From an uncultured Cellvibrionales bacterium (lineage in GTDB: Bacteria; Pseudomonadota; Gammaproteobacteria; Pseudomonadales; UBA7434), in NCBI GenBank assembly GCA_937897785.1, contig CALCNB010000266.1:1-5720 (forward strand): a DNA stretch of 5,720 bases, in the 5' to 3' direction. The translations under genes were made by a program, and so were the position numbers. This document shows positions 1 to 5,720 of this stretch, one piece after another (position 1 is the first letter of the stretch; the number at the start of each line of letters is the position of its first letter). Below the pieces are notes generated by a model. The model searched no databases. It was not told the origin of the DNA and saw nothing but the letters and a program-made list of their open reading frames with translations.

Positions 1-1
1 A

Positions 2-1345
2 AAATGGTCTGCCATGGATAAGGCGTTTGACCGCATATTTATTGGCAGAGAAACCTTTAATTTAAACAGCGGAAAGGTCGACTATAGACAAGGCTTGATC
101 GACGCCTTCCCTGAGGAAGAAGCCGCTATTGATGAGTACCTTAAACGTATGCACAGCGTTAAAGGGGCTATGCAAACCCATACCTTACAAAAAATTCTGC
201 CGGCCTGGCTTAATCGCATTATCAACTTATTAAGTAAACGTAAGCAGCCGGTCTGGTTTCAGCAAACCACTCGCGAAGTACTCGAAGACATCACTGATAA
301 TCAAATGTTAATTGCCCTCATGACCAGCCAATGGGGTGACTGCGGTATGCCTCCGGCAGAATCCAGTTTTGTGATTCACAGCTTAATTGCTCAGCATTAT
401 ATGCACGGTGGTTTCTATCCCATTGGCGGCGCAGCAGAAATAGCTCGGACAATTATCCCCATCATTCAAGCCAGTGGTGGCGAGGTATTCACGTATGCCT
501 CAGTTGAAAAAATCATTACCCATAAAAAAACTGCCGTCGGTGTATTAATGGCCGATGGCAATACCATTAAAGCACCCATTATCATTAGCAATGCGGGCGT
601 ATTTAATACGTTTACCAAATTGCTGGATAACACCCTACCTCAAGTCAATGACTATCAGAAAAATCTTACCCAAGTAACGCCATCAATGGGCAGTATTTGT
701 TTATACATTGGCATTCAAGACAGTGCTGAAAATCTTGGCCTGCCAAAAACTAATTTTTGGATTTATCCTAACGAGCACTATGAGCAGGTATGTGATCAAT
801 TTCAAAAAGATACTGTCTATAAAAAAGATATTACGCTGCCAATGGTCTATATTTCATTCCCCTCCGCCAAAGACCCTGATTTTAGTCGCCGCTACCCTGG
901 GCGCGCAACGATAGAAATCGTAGCGCCATGTCGTCATGAATGGTTTGCCCAATGGAAAAATCAACCTTGGGGAAATCGAGGCGAAGACTATGAGGCGCTT
1001 AAACAGGCGTTATCACGCCGCTTACTGAGGGAACTCTATGAGAAACTGCCACAGTTGCGCGGCAAGATAGACTATTATGAGTTATCGACAACGCTATCGA
1101 CCGATTTTTTCTGCCGCTATCCACAAGGAGAAATTTACGGCATTGACCACGATCCGCAACGGTTTAAGCAGTCATGGTTAAAACCCAAGACGACCATTAA
1201 AGGTCTTTATCTTACCGGCCAAGATGTAGTGACTTGCGGCGTTGTTGGTGCAATGATGGCGGGCTTAATCACCAGTGTGAAAATTGGCAAACTGCAAGGC
1301 TTGAAGCTGGCTAAAACCATTTTCTTCCCCAGCACTTCAACTTAA
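2..1345 (+). CDS. FAD-dependent oxidoreductase, phytoene desaturase / retinol 13,14-reductase (RetSat) type, N-terminus outside window
   Basis: This is a partial gene: the frame is open from base 2 (K-W-S-A before the first Met at base 14), so that Met is unlikely to be the true start. From memory of the family, about 80-90 N-terminal residues are missing, including the GxGxxG FAD-binding motif. Numbering from the Met at base 14, the visible part has an early segment resembling RetSat and carotenoid isomerase-like proteins (FDRIFIG at 5-11, FPEEEAAID at 32-40). The FAD-domain return segment YPIGGAAEIA lies at about 135-144, followed by a beta strand region ending at ISNAGVFNTF (191-200). The C-terminal signature GLYLTGQDVVTCGVVGAMMAG (397-417) closes the FAD site. 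Members of this superfamily saturate, desaturate or isomerise polyene or other hydrophobic substrates; the substrate here cannot be read from the sequence. No carotenoid gene is visible nearby. It ends 47 bp from the convergent hydrolase gene. The superfamily is secure; the specific reaction is not. Confidence 0.88.
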   Translation, partial: KWSAMDKAFDRIFIGRETFNLNSGKVDYRQGLIDAFPEEEAAIDEYLKRMHSVKGAMQTHTLQKILPAWLNRIINLLSKRKQPVWFQQTTREVLEDITDNQMLIALMTSQWGDCGMPPAESSFVIHSLIAQHYMHGGFYPIGGAAEIARTIIPIIQASGGEVFTYASVEKIITHKKTAVGVLMADGNTIKAPIIISNAGVFNTFTKLLDNTLPQVNDYQKNLTQVTPSMGSICLYIGIQDSAENLGLPKTNFWIYPNEHYEQVCDQFQKDTVYKKDITLPMVYISFPSAKDPDFSRRYPGRATIEIVAPCRHEWFAQWKNQPWGNRGEDYEALKQALSRRLLRELYEKLPQLRGKIDYYELSTTLSTDFFCRYPQGEIYGIDHDPQRFKQSWLKPKTTIKGLYLTGQDVVTCGVVGAMMAGLITSVKIGKLQGLKLAKTIFFPSTST

Positions 1346-1392
1346 ATAACAGCGTAATTCAGGCATTGAGAAGAATTTTTTATAGCGCGATT

Positions 1393-2244
1393 TTACTTTA
1401 TATAACCAATCTTTTTTAAGAAAGTAATCATTTTTGATAAAGTATCATCATAGCCCTTATTGTCATTGCGGCCGCGATTAAAAAATCCATGGCCAGCCTT
1501 TTCGTAACTGTGTAATTCACAGTAACCCTCCAAACTTATTACTGTATCGCAGTAATCAACCGCTGAAGAATACGGTACGATCTTGTCTTCTTTGCCGTGC
1601 ACGATAAACGTAGGAACCGAGGCATCAAGCAATTGCTGTGTTGGTGACAAAGCCTTATTAACCCGTGGATGCTTATTGGCTAAAGCAGGATTGAACAAGA
1701 CAACGGCGTTCGGCTTACTACTGAATTCTGATGTTATGTTAGAAACAGCCTGATCAGCGACAGTAGCAGTCGCTGCTGCAAGGTAACCCCCAGAGGAACC
1801 TCCGGCAGCTACAACTCGTTGTGCATCTATATTCAACTTTTCAGCATGTGCACGCACCCATCGAACGGCATCCTTAGCATCCGAAATAGCTTCAATGGGA
1901 CCGGTATTGTGGCGTAACTTAACGCGATAATCAGCCAACACTGCCACCATACCAAGCGCACTTAAGGCTTTGGCTTGCCCTTGAAAGTGGGTAATCTTGC
2001 CACGCATCAAACCACCGCCAAAAAAGAACACAATCGCAGGTCTTGCCTCGCTGGCTTTTGGAGACTGATCAAACACATGCAACCTTAACGCTGTATCACC
2101 AACCACTTTATAGGTATGACTTTCAGCACCAGGTAACACATCAGGATTAGCAGGTTCACTCGCTGCGTATGTGTTGATCGGTAATATCACTGTAATCACA
2201 AAAACAACCGTTAAAAATCGAACTGTTAATTGCTTGAACTTCAT
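1393..2244 (-). CDS. Secreted alpha/beta hydrolase (esterase/lipase-like, Ser-Asp-His triad)
   Basis: This 283-residue protein has the alpha/beta-hydrolase fold. The start was placed at the ATG at 2244 because GGGGA precedes it (2253-2249, a short 4-nt spacing). The in-frame ATG at 2271 has no ribosome binding site and would add nine polar residues ahead of the signal peptide. Residues 1-27 form a Sec signal (MKFKQLTVRF, then a hydrophobic run ending in NTYA), with likely cleavage before AS. The oxyanion segment is FFFGGG (73-78). The nucleophile elbow is G-S-S-G-G with Ser151. The acid is probably Asp220 (HGKED) and the base His252 (GHGFFN). Cys232 and Cys242 could form a disulfide in the periplasm. 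The sequence resembles, from memory, a group of secreted esterase-like hydrolases with FFFGGG and an HGFFN ending that is common in planctomycetes and marine bacteria. An esterase acting on a small ester or acetylated sugar is plausible; the substrate is unknown. It lies 53 nt downstream of the DUF1501 gene on the same strand. Confidence 0.9.
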   Translation of the reverse strand: MKFKQLTVRFLTVVFVITVILPINTYAASEPANPDVLPGAESHTYKVVGDTALRLHVFDQSPKASEARPAIVFFFGGGLMRGKITHFQGQAKALSALGMVAVLADYRVKLRHNTGPIEAISDAKDAVRWVRAHAEKLNIDAQRVVAAGGSSGGYLAAATATVADQAVSNITSEFSSKPNAVVLFNPALANKHPRVNKALSPTQQLLDASVPTFIVHGKEDKIVPYSSAVDYCDTVISLEGYCELHSYEKAGHGFFNRGRNDNKGYDDTLSKMITFLKKIGYIK

Positions 2245-2297
2245 GTCATCCCCACATTTATCAAATAACATAACTTTATAAAAATATTCGCTGTCGA

Positions 2298-3428
2298 CTA
2301 ACGAATCAAATTGATCTGCATCGGACTAATCTGCGGAAAAACCGTATTCAGCTGAACATCATTTAATTGCCAATGCTGTTTTAATAAAGCACTGATCCAC
2401 TGACGATTATCTGAAGTTGGCATTAAGTCACGGCCCTCAAACAGCTGTGCTTTTTTAAGTCCCGGCCACTGACCATAGACGCGACCACCACGAACCGCGC
2501 CACCGGCTAAAAACAAAGCACTCGCAGTGCCATGATCTGTCCCGCCCGTGCCATTTTCGGCCACAGTACGACCAAATTCAGTTGCGATAATCACTGCCGT
2601 ATTATCCCATTGCTCACCCAAGCCTTGTCGTAAAGCGGCCAAACCCTTATCAAGCTCTGTAAACTGCTTATCCAGACGATACACCTGTCTCTGATGGGTA
2701 TCCCAGCCGTCAAGCTCTAACATACTGCAATCAGGGCCATTTTCAGCTTGCATTAACTTGCCGCATGATAAGGCTAAATTAGCAAATTTTTGTTGTCGCT
2801 TATCGTTCGCCATATTACCTAGCTGCGCTTGGGTTTCGAGCCCGTTTATCAAACTATTCAGTAATTGCTCATCGCCGTCATAAAGATATTTCAAACGGTT
2901 GTATAAATCCTCACTTGATTCCATAAAATGATCGGGATACCACGTTTGTGAGGCATGCTTGCCACGCAAACTAATCGGTAAACTATGAGCTACCGCTAAC
3001 GATTCGCCTTGATAGGCTTCAACCGCGCGATTTAACCAGCCACTATCAGCGTCAGCTTGATTATAGCCCGACTCAACAATATCCTGCGCACGAAAATGTG
3101 AGCGCGTGTTCGCACCTGAGCTGGTTGCAACGACCGCCAATAATTGTTTTTGACGATAAAGTTCAGCAAATGTCTTAAGCGATGGATGCAGTGCAAAGCC
3201 GCGCTCTAAAGGCGTAGCTTGGCCTTTAACCGTTTTCAGCAAGCCTCGTCGATGATCCATCAATGAAGGGTCAGCAACCGGCAATACTGCGTGCAAAGAA
3301 TCCATTGCACCCCGTAACATAACCCATACTAGTTTAGGCCGCTTAATCGGCATCGCCAGTAAGTTTGGGCTATGCCAGCAAACCATACTGCCACCAACCG
3401 CAGCTAAAAACTGTCTTCTTTTCATCAT
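2298..3428 (-). CDS. DUF1501 domain protein with Tat signal (alkaline phosphatase/sulfatase-like fold predicted)
   Basis: The 376-residue product begins with a twin-arginine signal (KRRQFLA at 3-9, then a mildly hydrophobic stretch to about NLLA at 22-25), so it is probably exported folded through Tat, as expected for a metalloprotein. The rest matches DUF1501: LRGAMD (38-43), SHFRAQD (110-116), LDGWDTHQ (239-246), TEFGRT (283-288) and TDHGTA (297-302). DUF1501 is placed by family databases in the alkaline phosphatase superfamily, as I recall. On that basis Asp43, Asp240/Asp243, His245, Glu284 and Asp298/His299 are the likely metal-site residues (inference). No biochemical function has been firmly assigned to the family. 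The start has AAGGGA 8 nt upstream (3442-3437), overlapping the stop codon of the DUF1800 gene. A second ATG follows at once (3425), and starting there would not change the signal. DUF1501 genes very often sit directly after DUF1800 genes, as here. Confidence 0.92.
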   Translation of the reverse strand: MMKRRQFLAAVGGSMVCWHSPNLLAMPIKRPKLVWVMLRGAMDSLHAVLPVADPSLMDHRRGLLKTVKGQATPLERGFALHPSLKTFAELYRQKQLLAVVATSSGANTRSHFRAQDIVESGYNQADADSGWLNRAVEAYQGESLAVAHSLPISLRGKHASQTWYPDHFMESSEDLYNRLKYLYDGDEQLLNSLINGLETQAQLGNMANDKRQQKFANLALSCGKLMQAENGPDCSMLELDGWDTHQRQVYRLDKQFTELDKGLAALRQGLGEQWDNTAVIIATEFGRTVAENGTGGTDHGTASALFLAGGAVRGGRVYGQWPGLKKAQLFEGRDLMPTSDNRQWISALLKQHWQLNDVQLNTVFPQISPMQINLIR

Positions 3429-3436
3429 AGTAAACG

Positions 3437-3443
3437 TCCCTTA
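3437..3443 (-). promoter_or_regulatory. DUF1501 ribosome binding site overlapping the DUF1800 stop codon
   Basis: The minus strand reads TAAGGGA: TAA is the DUF1800 stop (3443-3441), and AAGGGA is the Shine-Dalgarno 8 nt before the DUF1501 ATG at 3428. This arrangement supports one transcript and probable translational coupling of the two genes. Confidence 0.7.
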
Positions 3444-4892
3444 TCGACGTTGAAACTCTGGGCTCATAAATAACAGCGTATACGCTTGTCGTGCTGTTTC
3501 TGCGCCTTTAAGTACCTTTAAGGTACGCTCTGAAATATCATCAGCAAATAATTGTTGAGCTAAATCTACAGCAGAGAGCAATGATTTTGGACTGACAGCC
3601 ACCAATCGATTGACCCAATCAATCCGTTTGATTAACGCATCGGAACCACTCCAGTCCTCTGCGTAAGTCGAATAACCGGCTGGCGAACCCGCGCTAAACG
3701 GTGCCTGCCCCATCTCGGTAAGATGGTAAACAAGACCGGTCAAAAACCCACGCGCACTTTTTTGTTCGAGACCAATCGAGCGTAGCGTCGAGACCATAAA
3801 TTCTCGTGGCGTCTTAAACTTTTGACGCTCTGGCTGCCAACTACCTTTGTGCTCAATCAAGGTCGTCATGACCGCCGATAGATTGCCGTTGGTGTCCTGC
3901 CAACGGGTCGCCATGGCAGCTACTAAAGTTGGGGCAGGTTGATCACTGATAAAATGGCTGGCTAACTTGTATGATAAAAACTTTGCCGTCGACGGATGTC
4001 TTGCCAAGGATTTCAAAATCGCTTCAACTTGGCGCTGGTCTTCATGCCGATAGCGCTTTGCTAAAATTATTCGCGTGCCTGGCTCATGCAAATTTTCTCG
4101 AAAGACAAATCCCTCTTGCTGTTGGTCTGCAGGATAACTGACACTCCAACCTGTCAATGCCTTTGCTAACTCCTGTATATCACCTATGTGATAGCCACCA
4201 TCGACACCTAAGGTGTGCAACTCAAATATTTCTCGCGCGAGATTTTCGTTAATACCGCGTTTTTTATTGTAACGCCCAGCTTTTGAATGCGGTCCAGTCG
4301 AGCGAGTATTATCGAGATACATCAACATCGCCGGATGTTTTATTACGGCAATTAACATGTCTTCAAAATGACCAAACAAGTATGGCGCTATTGCCTCACG
4401 CTCAAGAAGTGGAGCGACTACCTTCAACTGTGCTGTGCTGGTCGAGACACTGAAGTGATTGGAGAAAAAATCTAATAGCCGCATACTAAATGGTTGAGTC
4501 GTTTCTATCGATTCCCACAGGCCACTCATTAACAGATTTTTTTGCGTTTGCCGCATCAGCTTGGCGTATCGCGTTTGGCCGCCAGCCATTGTCTTATTTT
4601 TTTTCATCACCTGCATCGACGTTGATTGATCAACGGTGGATGGCTCTAAGATCATCGATTGAACTTGCGCTTTAGCTATTTTTTTTTGTTGCCCACGAAT
4701 TTTTCTATGCGCCGAAAATTGCTCAAACGCAGTTTTTGTATCGGCTAATTGAGGGTCGAACTGAGGGCTAACCATCTGATTCTTTAACCACAGCTGAGGA
4801 TCTTTTGCAGCTTGGACTAACTCCCCTGGCCTTGCGCCCAAGCCAAATCGATTCACTGCGATAACAGCGAGTTGTGCGTGTGTGGTTACCAT
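3441..4892 (-). CDS. DUF1800 domain protein, no signal peptide
   Basis: The 483-residue protein shows the DUF1800 landmarks in order: AVNRFGLGARPGE (12-24), FFSNHFSVS (142-150), HPAMLMYLDNTRS (186-198), INENLAREIFELHTLGV (214-230), the ALTGWS segment (245-250), HEPGTRIILAKRY (269-281) and HPSTAKFLSYKLASHF (299-314), ending with a helical segment and FMSPEFQRR. The family is mostly helical and has no established biochemical role. Residues about 62-115 are a Lys/Gln-rich, weakly conserved-looking stretch. The start is well fixed: GAGG lies 8 nt upstream of the ATG, and an in-frame TAA at 4916-4914 is only seven codons upstream. The N-terminus (MVTTHAQLAV) is not a Sec or Tat signal, unlike its DUF1501 partner. 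It is the first gene of the operon; DUF1501 starts 12 nt after its stop. A promoter and possible hairpin control lie in the 134-bp gap upstream. Confidence 0.92.
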   Translation of the reverse strand: MVTTHAQLAVIAVNRFGLGARPGELVQAAKDPQLWLKNQMVSPQFDPQLADTKTAFEQFSAHRKIRGQQKKIAKAQVQSMILEPSTVDQSTSMQVMKKNKTMAGGQTRYAKLMRQTQKNLLMSGLWESIETTQPFSMRLLDFFSNHFSVSTSTAQLKVVAPLLEREAIAPYLFGHFEDMLIAVIKHPAMLMYLDNTRSTGPHSKAGRYNKKRGINENLAREIFELHTLGVDGGYHIGDIQELAKALTGWSVSYPADQQQEGFVFRENLHEPGTRIILAKRYRHEDQRQVEAILKSLARHPSTAKFLSYKLASHFISDQPAPTLVAAMATRWQDTNGNLSAVMTTLIEHKGSWQPERQKFKTPREFMVSTLRSIGLEQKSARGFLTGLVYHLTEMGQAPFSAGSPAGYSTYAEDWSGSDALIKRIDWVNRLVAVSPKSLLSAVDLAQQLFADDISERTLKVLKGAETARQAYTLLFMSPEFQRR

Positions 4893-4898
4893 AGGTTT

Positions 4899-4936
4899 CG
4901 CCTCAACCCAATCTTATAAAAGAACTAGGTGAGGCG
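4899..4936 (-). promoter_or_regulatory. Possible RBS-masking hairpin in the DUF1800 leader
   Basis: On the minus strand CGCCTCA (4936-4930) is perfectly complementary to TGAGGCG (4905-4899), which contains the GAGG ribosome binding site of the DUF1800 gene. With one bulged U at 4906 the stem continues through CCU/GGG (4929-4927 with 4907-4909), and a weak inner stem ending in CUU-UUAU-AAG can close the loop. The Shine-Dalgarno would be paired in any RNA carrying both arms. The candidate promoter would start RNA inside the left arm, so the full hairpin is expected only in longer read-through transcripts. Confidence 0.4.
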
Positions 4937-4937
4937 C

Positions 4938-4966
4938 ATTATAACCAGTTATTGTTGATTAGCTTT
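4938..4966 (-). promoter_or_regulatory. Candidate sigma70 promoter for the DUF1800-DUF1501 operon
   Basis: On the minus strand a perfect TATAAT lies at 4943-4938, 45 nt upstream of the DUF1800 start codon. At 17-bp spacing the -35 hexamer would be AAAGCT (4966-4961), a poor match to TTGACA, so the promoter may need an activator. The predicted transcription start is near 4931, giving a leader of about 39 nt. Position and -10 quality are seen directly; activity is inferred. Confidence 0.5.
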
Positions 4967-4982
4967 GGCTGTAAAAGCTTAA
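4959..4982. repeat. Inverted repeat AGCTTT-N7-AAAGCT over the -35 position (possible operator)
   Basis: Perfect 6-bp arms lie at 4961-4966 and 4974-4979 around a 7-base spacer. Pairing extends by two more A-T pairs (4959-4960 with 4981-4982) if one base at 4980 is bulged. The arm nearer the gene occupies exactly the expected -35 hexamer of the candidate promoter, which is a typical place for a regulator dimer. No T-run follows on either strand, so it does not look like an intrinsic terminator. Regulator unknown. Confidence 0.35.
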
Positions 4983-5026
4983 TTTGTATCAAAGTGTAAC
5001 CACTGACAAGAAAGTCATCAGCCGAC

Positions 5027-5720
5027 TTAGCCTTTCATCTGCTCAAGCTCAAGGCCCTTTGTTTCATAAACATAAACATAAATGAATAGCGCTGATATAG
5101 CTGCACTTAAGGCATAAAAACCATAAGCACCCGCTAAGCCTATGGTCGCCAACAGAATCGGGAAGCTCATGGTAATAGCGAAATTTGCTATCCACTGAAA
5201 CATGCCACTCACGGCAAGACCTGAACCACGCAACTGATTAGGGAACATTTCTCCCAGCATAACCCACATCACGGGTCCCCAAGACATATTAAAGATAAAC
5301 ACATAGGCATTCGCTGAGAGTAGCGCCAGCGGACCCCATTCACCGACAATAAGCTCGCCATTAGCAGCTACATCAGCATTCATAAAGGCCACTACCATTA
5401 AACCTAAGGCAACAGCCATACCGACAGAACCCCACTGCAGTAAAGGTTTTCTACCAATTTTATCCACCAATAAAATTGTTACGATACAGGCACAAATACT
5501 GACTGCACCACTAATGACATTAATTAATAGCGCATCAGCTTCAGAGAAACCAACTGCCTGCCAAAGTACCGCGCCATAATAGAACACCACATTAATACCC
5601 ACCAACTGTTGAAATACAGCAAGGCCGATACCCACCCAAACAATTGATCTCACTTTACCTACTGAAGAATCAATTAATACTTTGTAATTTCCTTTTTTTA
5701 ACTTTTTTCTATCGTTGTAG
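5027..5720 (-). CDS. Sugar porter (major facilitator superfamily, XylE-like), C-terminal half, 5' end outside window
   Basis: The frame is open to the window edge: upstream of the GTG at 5653 it reads through a Lys-rich segment (KKLKKGNYK) that fits the cytoplasmic loop between TM6 and TM7. The GTG is therefore an internal valine, not a start. About 230 residues are visible, covering TM7-12. Numbered from that GTG codon, the sugar-porter motifs are QQLVGINVVFYYG (15-27, TM7 sugar site), DKIGRKPL (64-71, loop 8-9), SWGPVMWVMLGEMFPNQLRG (124-143, TM10 and following loop), FQWIANF (152-158, TM11) and the C-terminal YETKGLELEQM (196-206). The TM10-TM11 text is close to E. coli XylE as I remember it, including the Trp of GPVxW and of QWxAN. 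These carriers move hexoses or pentoses across the inner membrane, usually with protons. The exact sugar is unknown. One TM8 position that is Asn in XylE and GLUT1 appears to be Ser52 here. No clear terminator follows its stop codon. Confidence 0.93.
   Translation of the reverse strand, partial: YNDRKKLKKGNYKVLIDSSVGKVRSIVWVGIGLAVFQQLVGINVVFYYGAVLWQAVGFSEADALLINVISGAVSICACIVTILLVDKIGRKPLLQWGSVGMAVALGLMVVAFMNADVAANGELIVGEWGPLALLSANAYVFIFNMSWGPVMWVMLGEMFPNQLRGSGLAVSGMFQWIANFAITMSFPILLATIGLAGAYGFYALSAAISALFIYVYVYETKGLELEQMKG

Noticed and set aside
708..914. 68-codon plus-strand open frame
   Set aside because: It lies inside the oxidoreductase gene in another frame, and its product shows no recognisable motif; a shadow frame.
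1356..1381. AATTC...GAATT followed by six Ts as a terminator for the oxidoreductase gene
   Set aside because: The stem is only 5 A-T-rich pairs around a 12-base loop, too weak to call, though position and T-run are suggestive. Nothing better was seen in the 47-bp convergent gap.
2010..2028. FFFGGG in place of the usual HGGG oxyanion motif as a sign of an inactive hydrolase
   Set aside because: The glycines and the Ser-Asp-His residues are intact, and FFFGGG is, as I recall, normal for this hydrolase subgroup.
2245..2297. Promoter in the DUF1501-hydrolase gap (TCGACA with TATGTT, or TATAAA)
   Set aside because: Spacings of 19 and 12 nt are poor and the region is simply A-T rich, so no promoter is called.
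4490..4675. 61-codon plus-strand open frame
   Set aside because: It is antisense to a strongly conserved part of the DUF1800 gene, with no supporting homology; a shadow frame.
4990..5026. Terminator after the sugar porter (TGAC-TTTCTT-GTCA)
   Set aside because: The stem is four base pairs and no T-run follows, so it is not credible as an intrinsic terminator.
5651..5653. GTG as the start of a short 208-residue transporter
   Set aside because: The frame continues upstream to the window edge and encodes a plausible TM6-TM7 loop, so the gene is cut by the window rather than truncated.

Overview
The window holds five protein-coding genes, packed at bacterial density, on DNA of middling G+C. Two of them run off the ends. 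The style suggests a Gram-negative proteobacterium, perhaps a marine gammaproteobacterium: a Tat-exported DUF1501 protein, a Sec signal on an esterase-like hydrolase, and a XylE-like sugar porter. The taxonomic call is inference from protein resemblance only. There are no RNA genes, CRISPR arrays, insertion sequences or phage genes.

Layout. Plus strand, left edge: the C-terminal ~445 residues of a FAD-dependent oxidoreductase of the phytoene desaturase / retinol 13,14-reductase (RetSat) type, whose N-terminal dinucleotide-binding segment lies outside the window. Facing it across 47 bp, three minus-strand genes run right to left: a DUF1800 protein (3441-4892), a Tat-signal DUF1501 protein (2298-3428) and a secreted alpha/beta hydrolase (1393-2244). 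The DUF1800-DUF1501 junction is only 12 nt, and the ribosome binding site of the second gene overlaps the stop codon of the first, so these two are an operon. The hydrolase follows 53 nt later and may belong to the same transcript. At the right edge, also on the minus strand, is the C-terminal half (TM7-12) of a sugar porter of the major facilitator superfamily.

How the genes may work together. DUF1800 and DUF1501 are a widespread but functionally uncharacterised pair. The DUF1501 member shows the spaced Asp/His motifs expected of an alkaline-phosphatase/sulfatase-like metal site and is probably exported folded through Tat. Its DUF1800 partner has no signal peptide, and an in-frame stop seven codons upstream rules out a longer start. 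The hydrolase is predicted to be periplasmic and has an intact Ser-Asp-His triad. A shared role in envelope or extracellular substrate processing, with the sugar porter nearby, is possible but unproven.

Regulation. The 134-bp gap between the sugar porter and DUF1800 is the most information-rich noncoding stretch. It has a perfect TATAAT box, a perfect 6-bp inverted repeat lying over the -35 position, and a long inverted repeat whose right arm contains the DUF1800 Shine-Dalgarno. The predicted transcription start falls inside the left arm, so the RBS-masking hairpin would form fully only in read-through transcripts from the upstream transporter gene.
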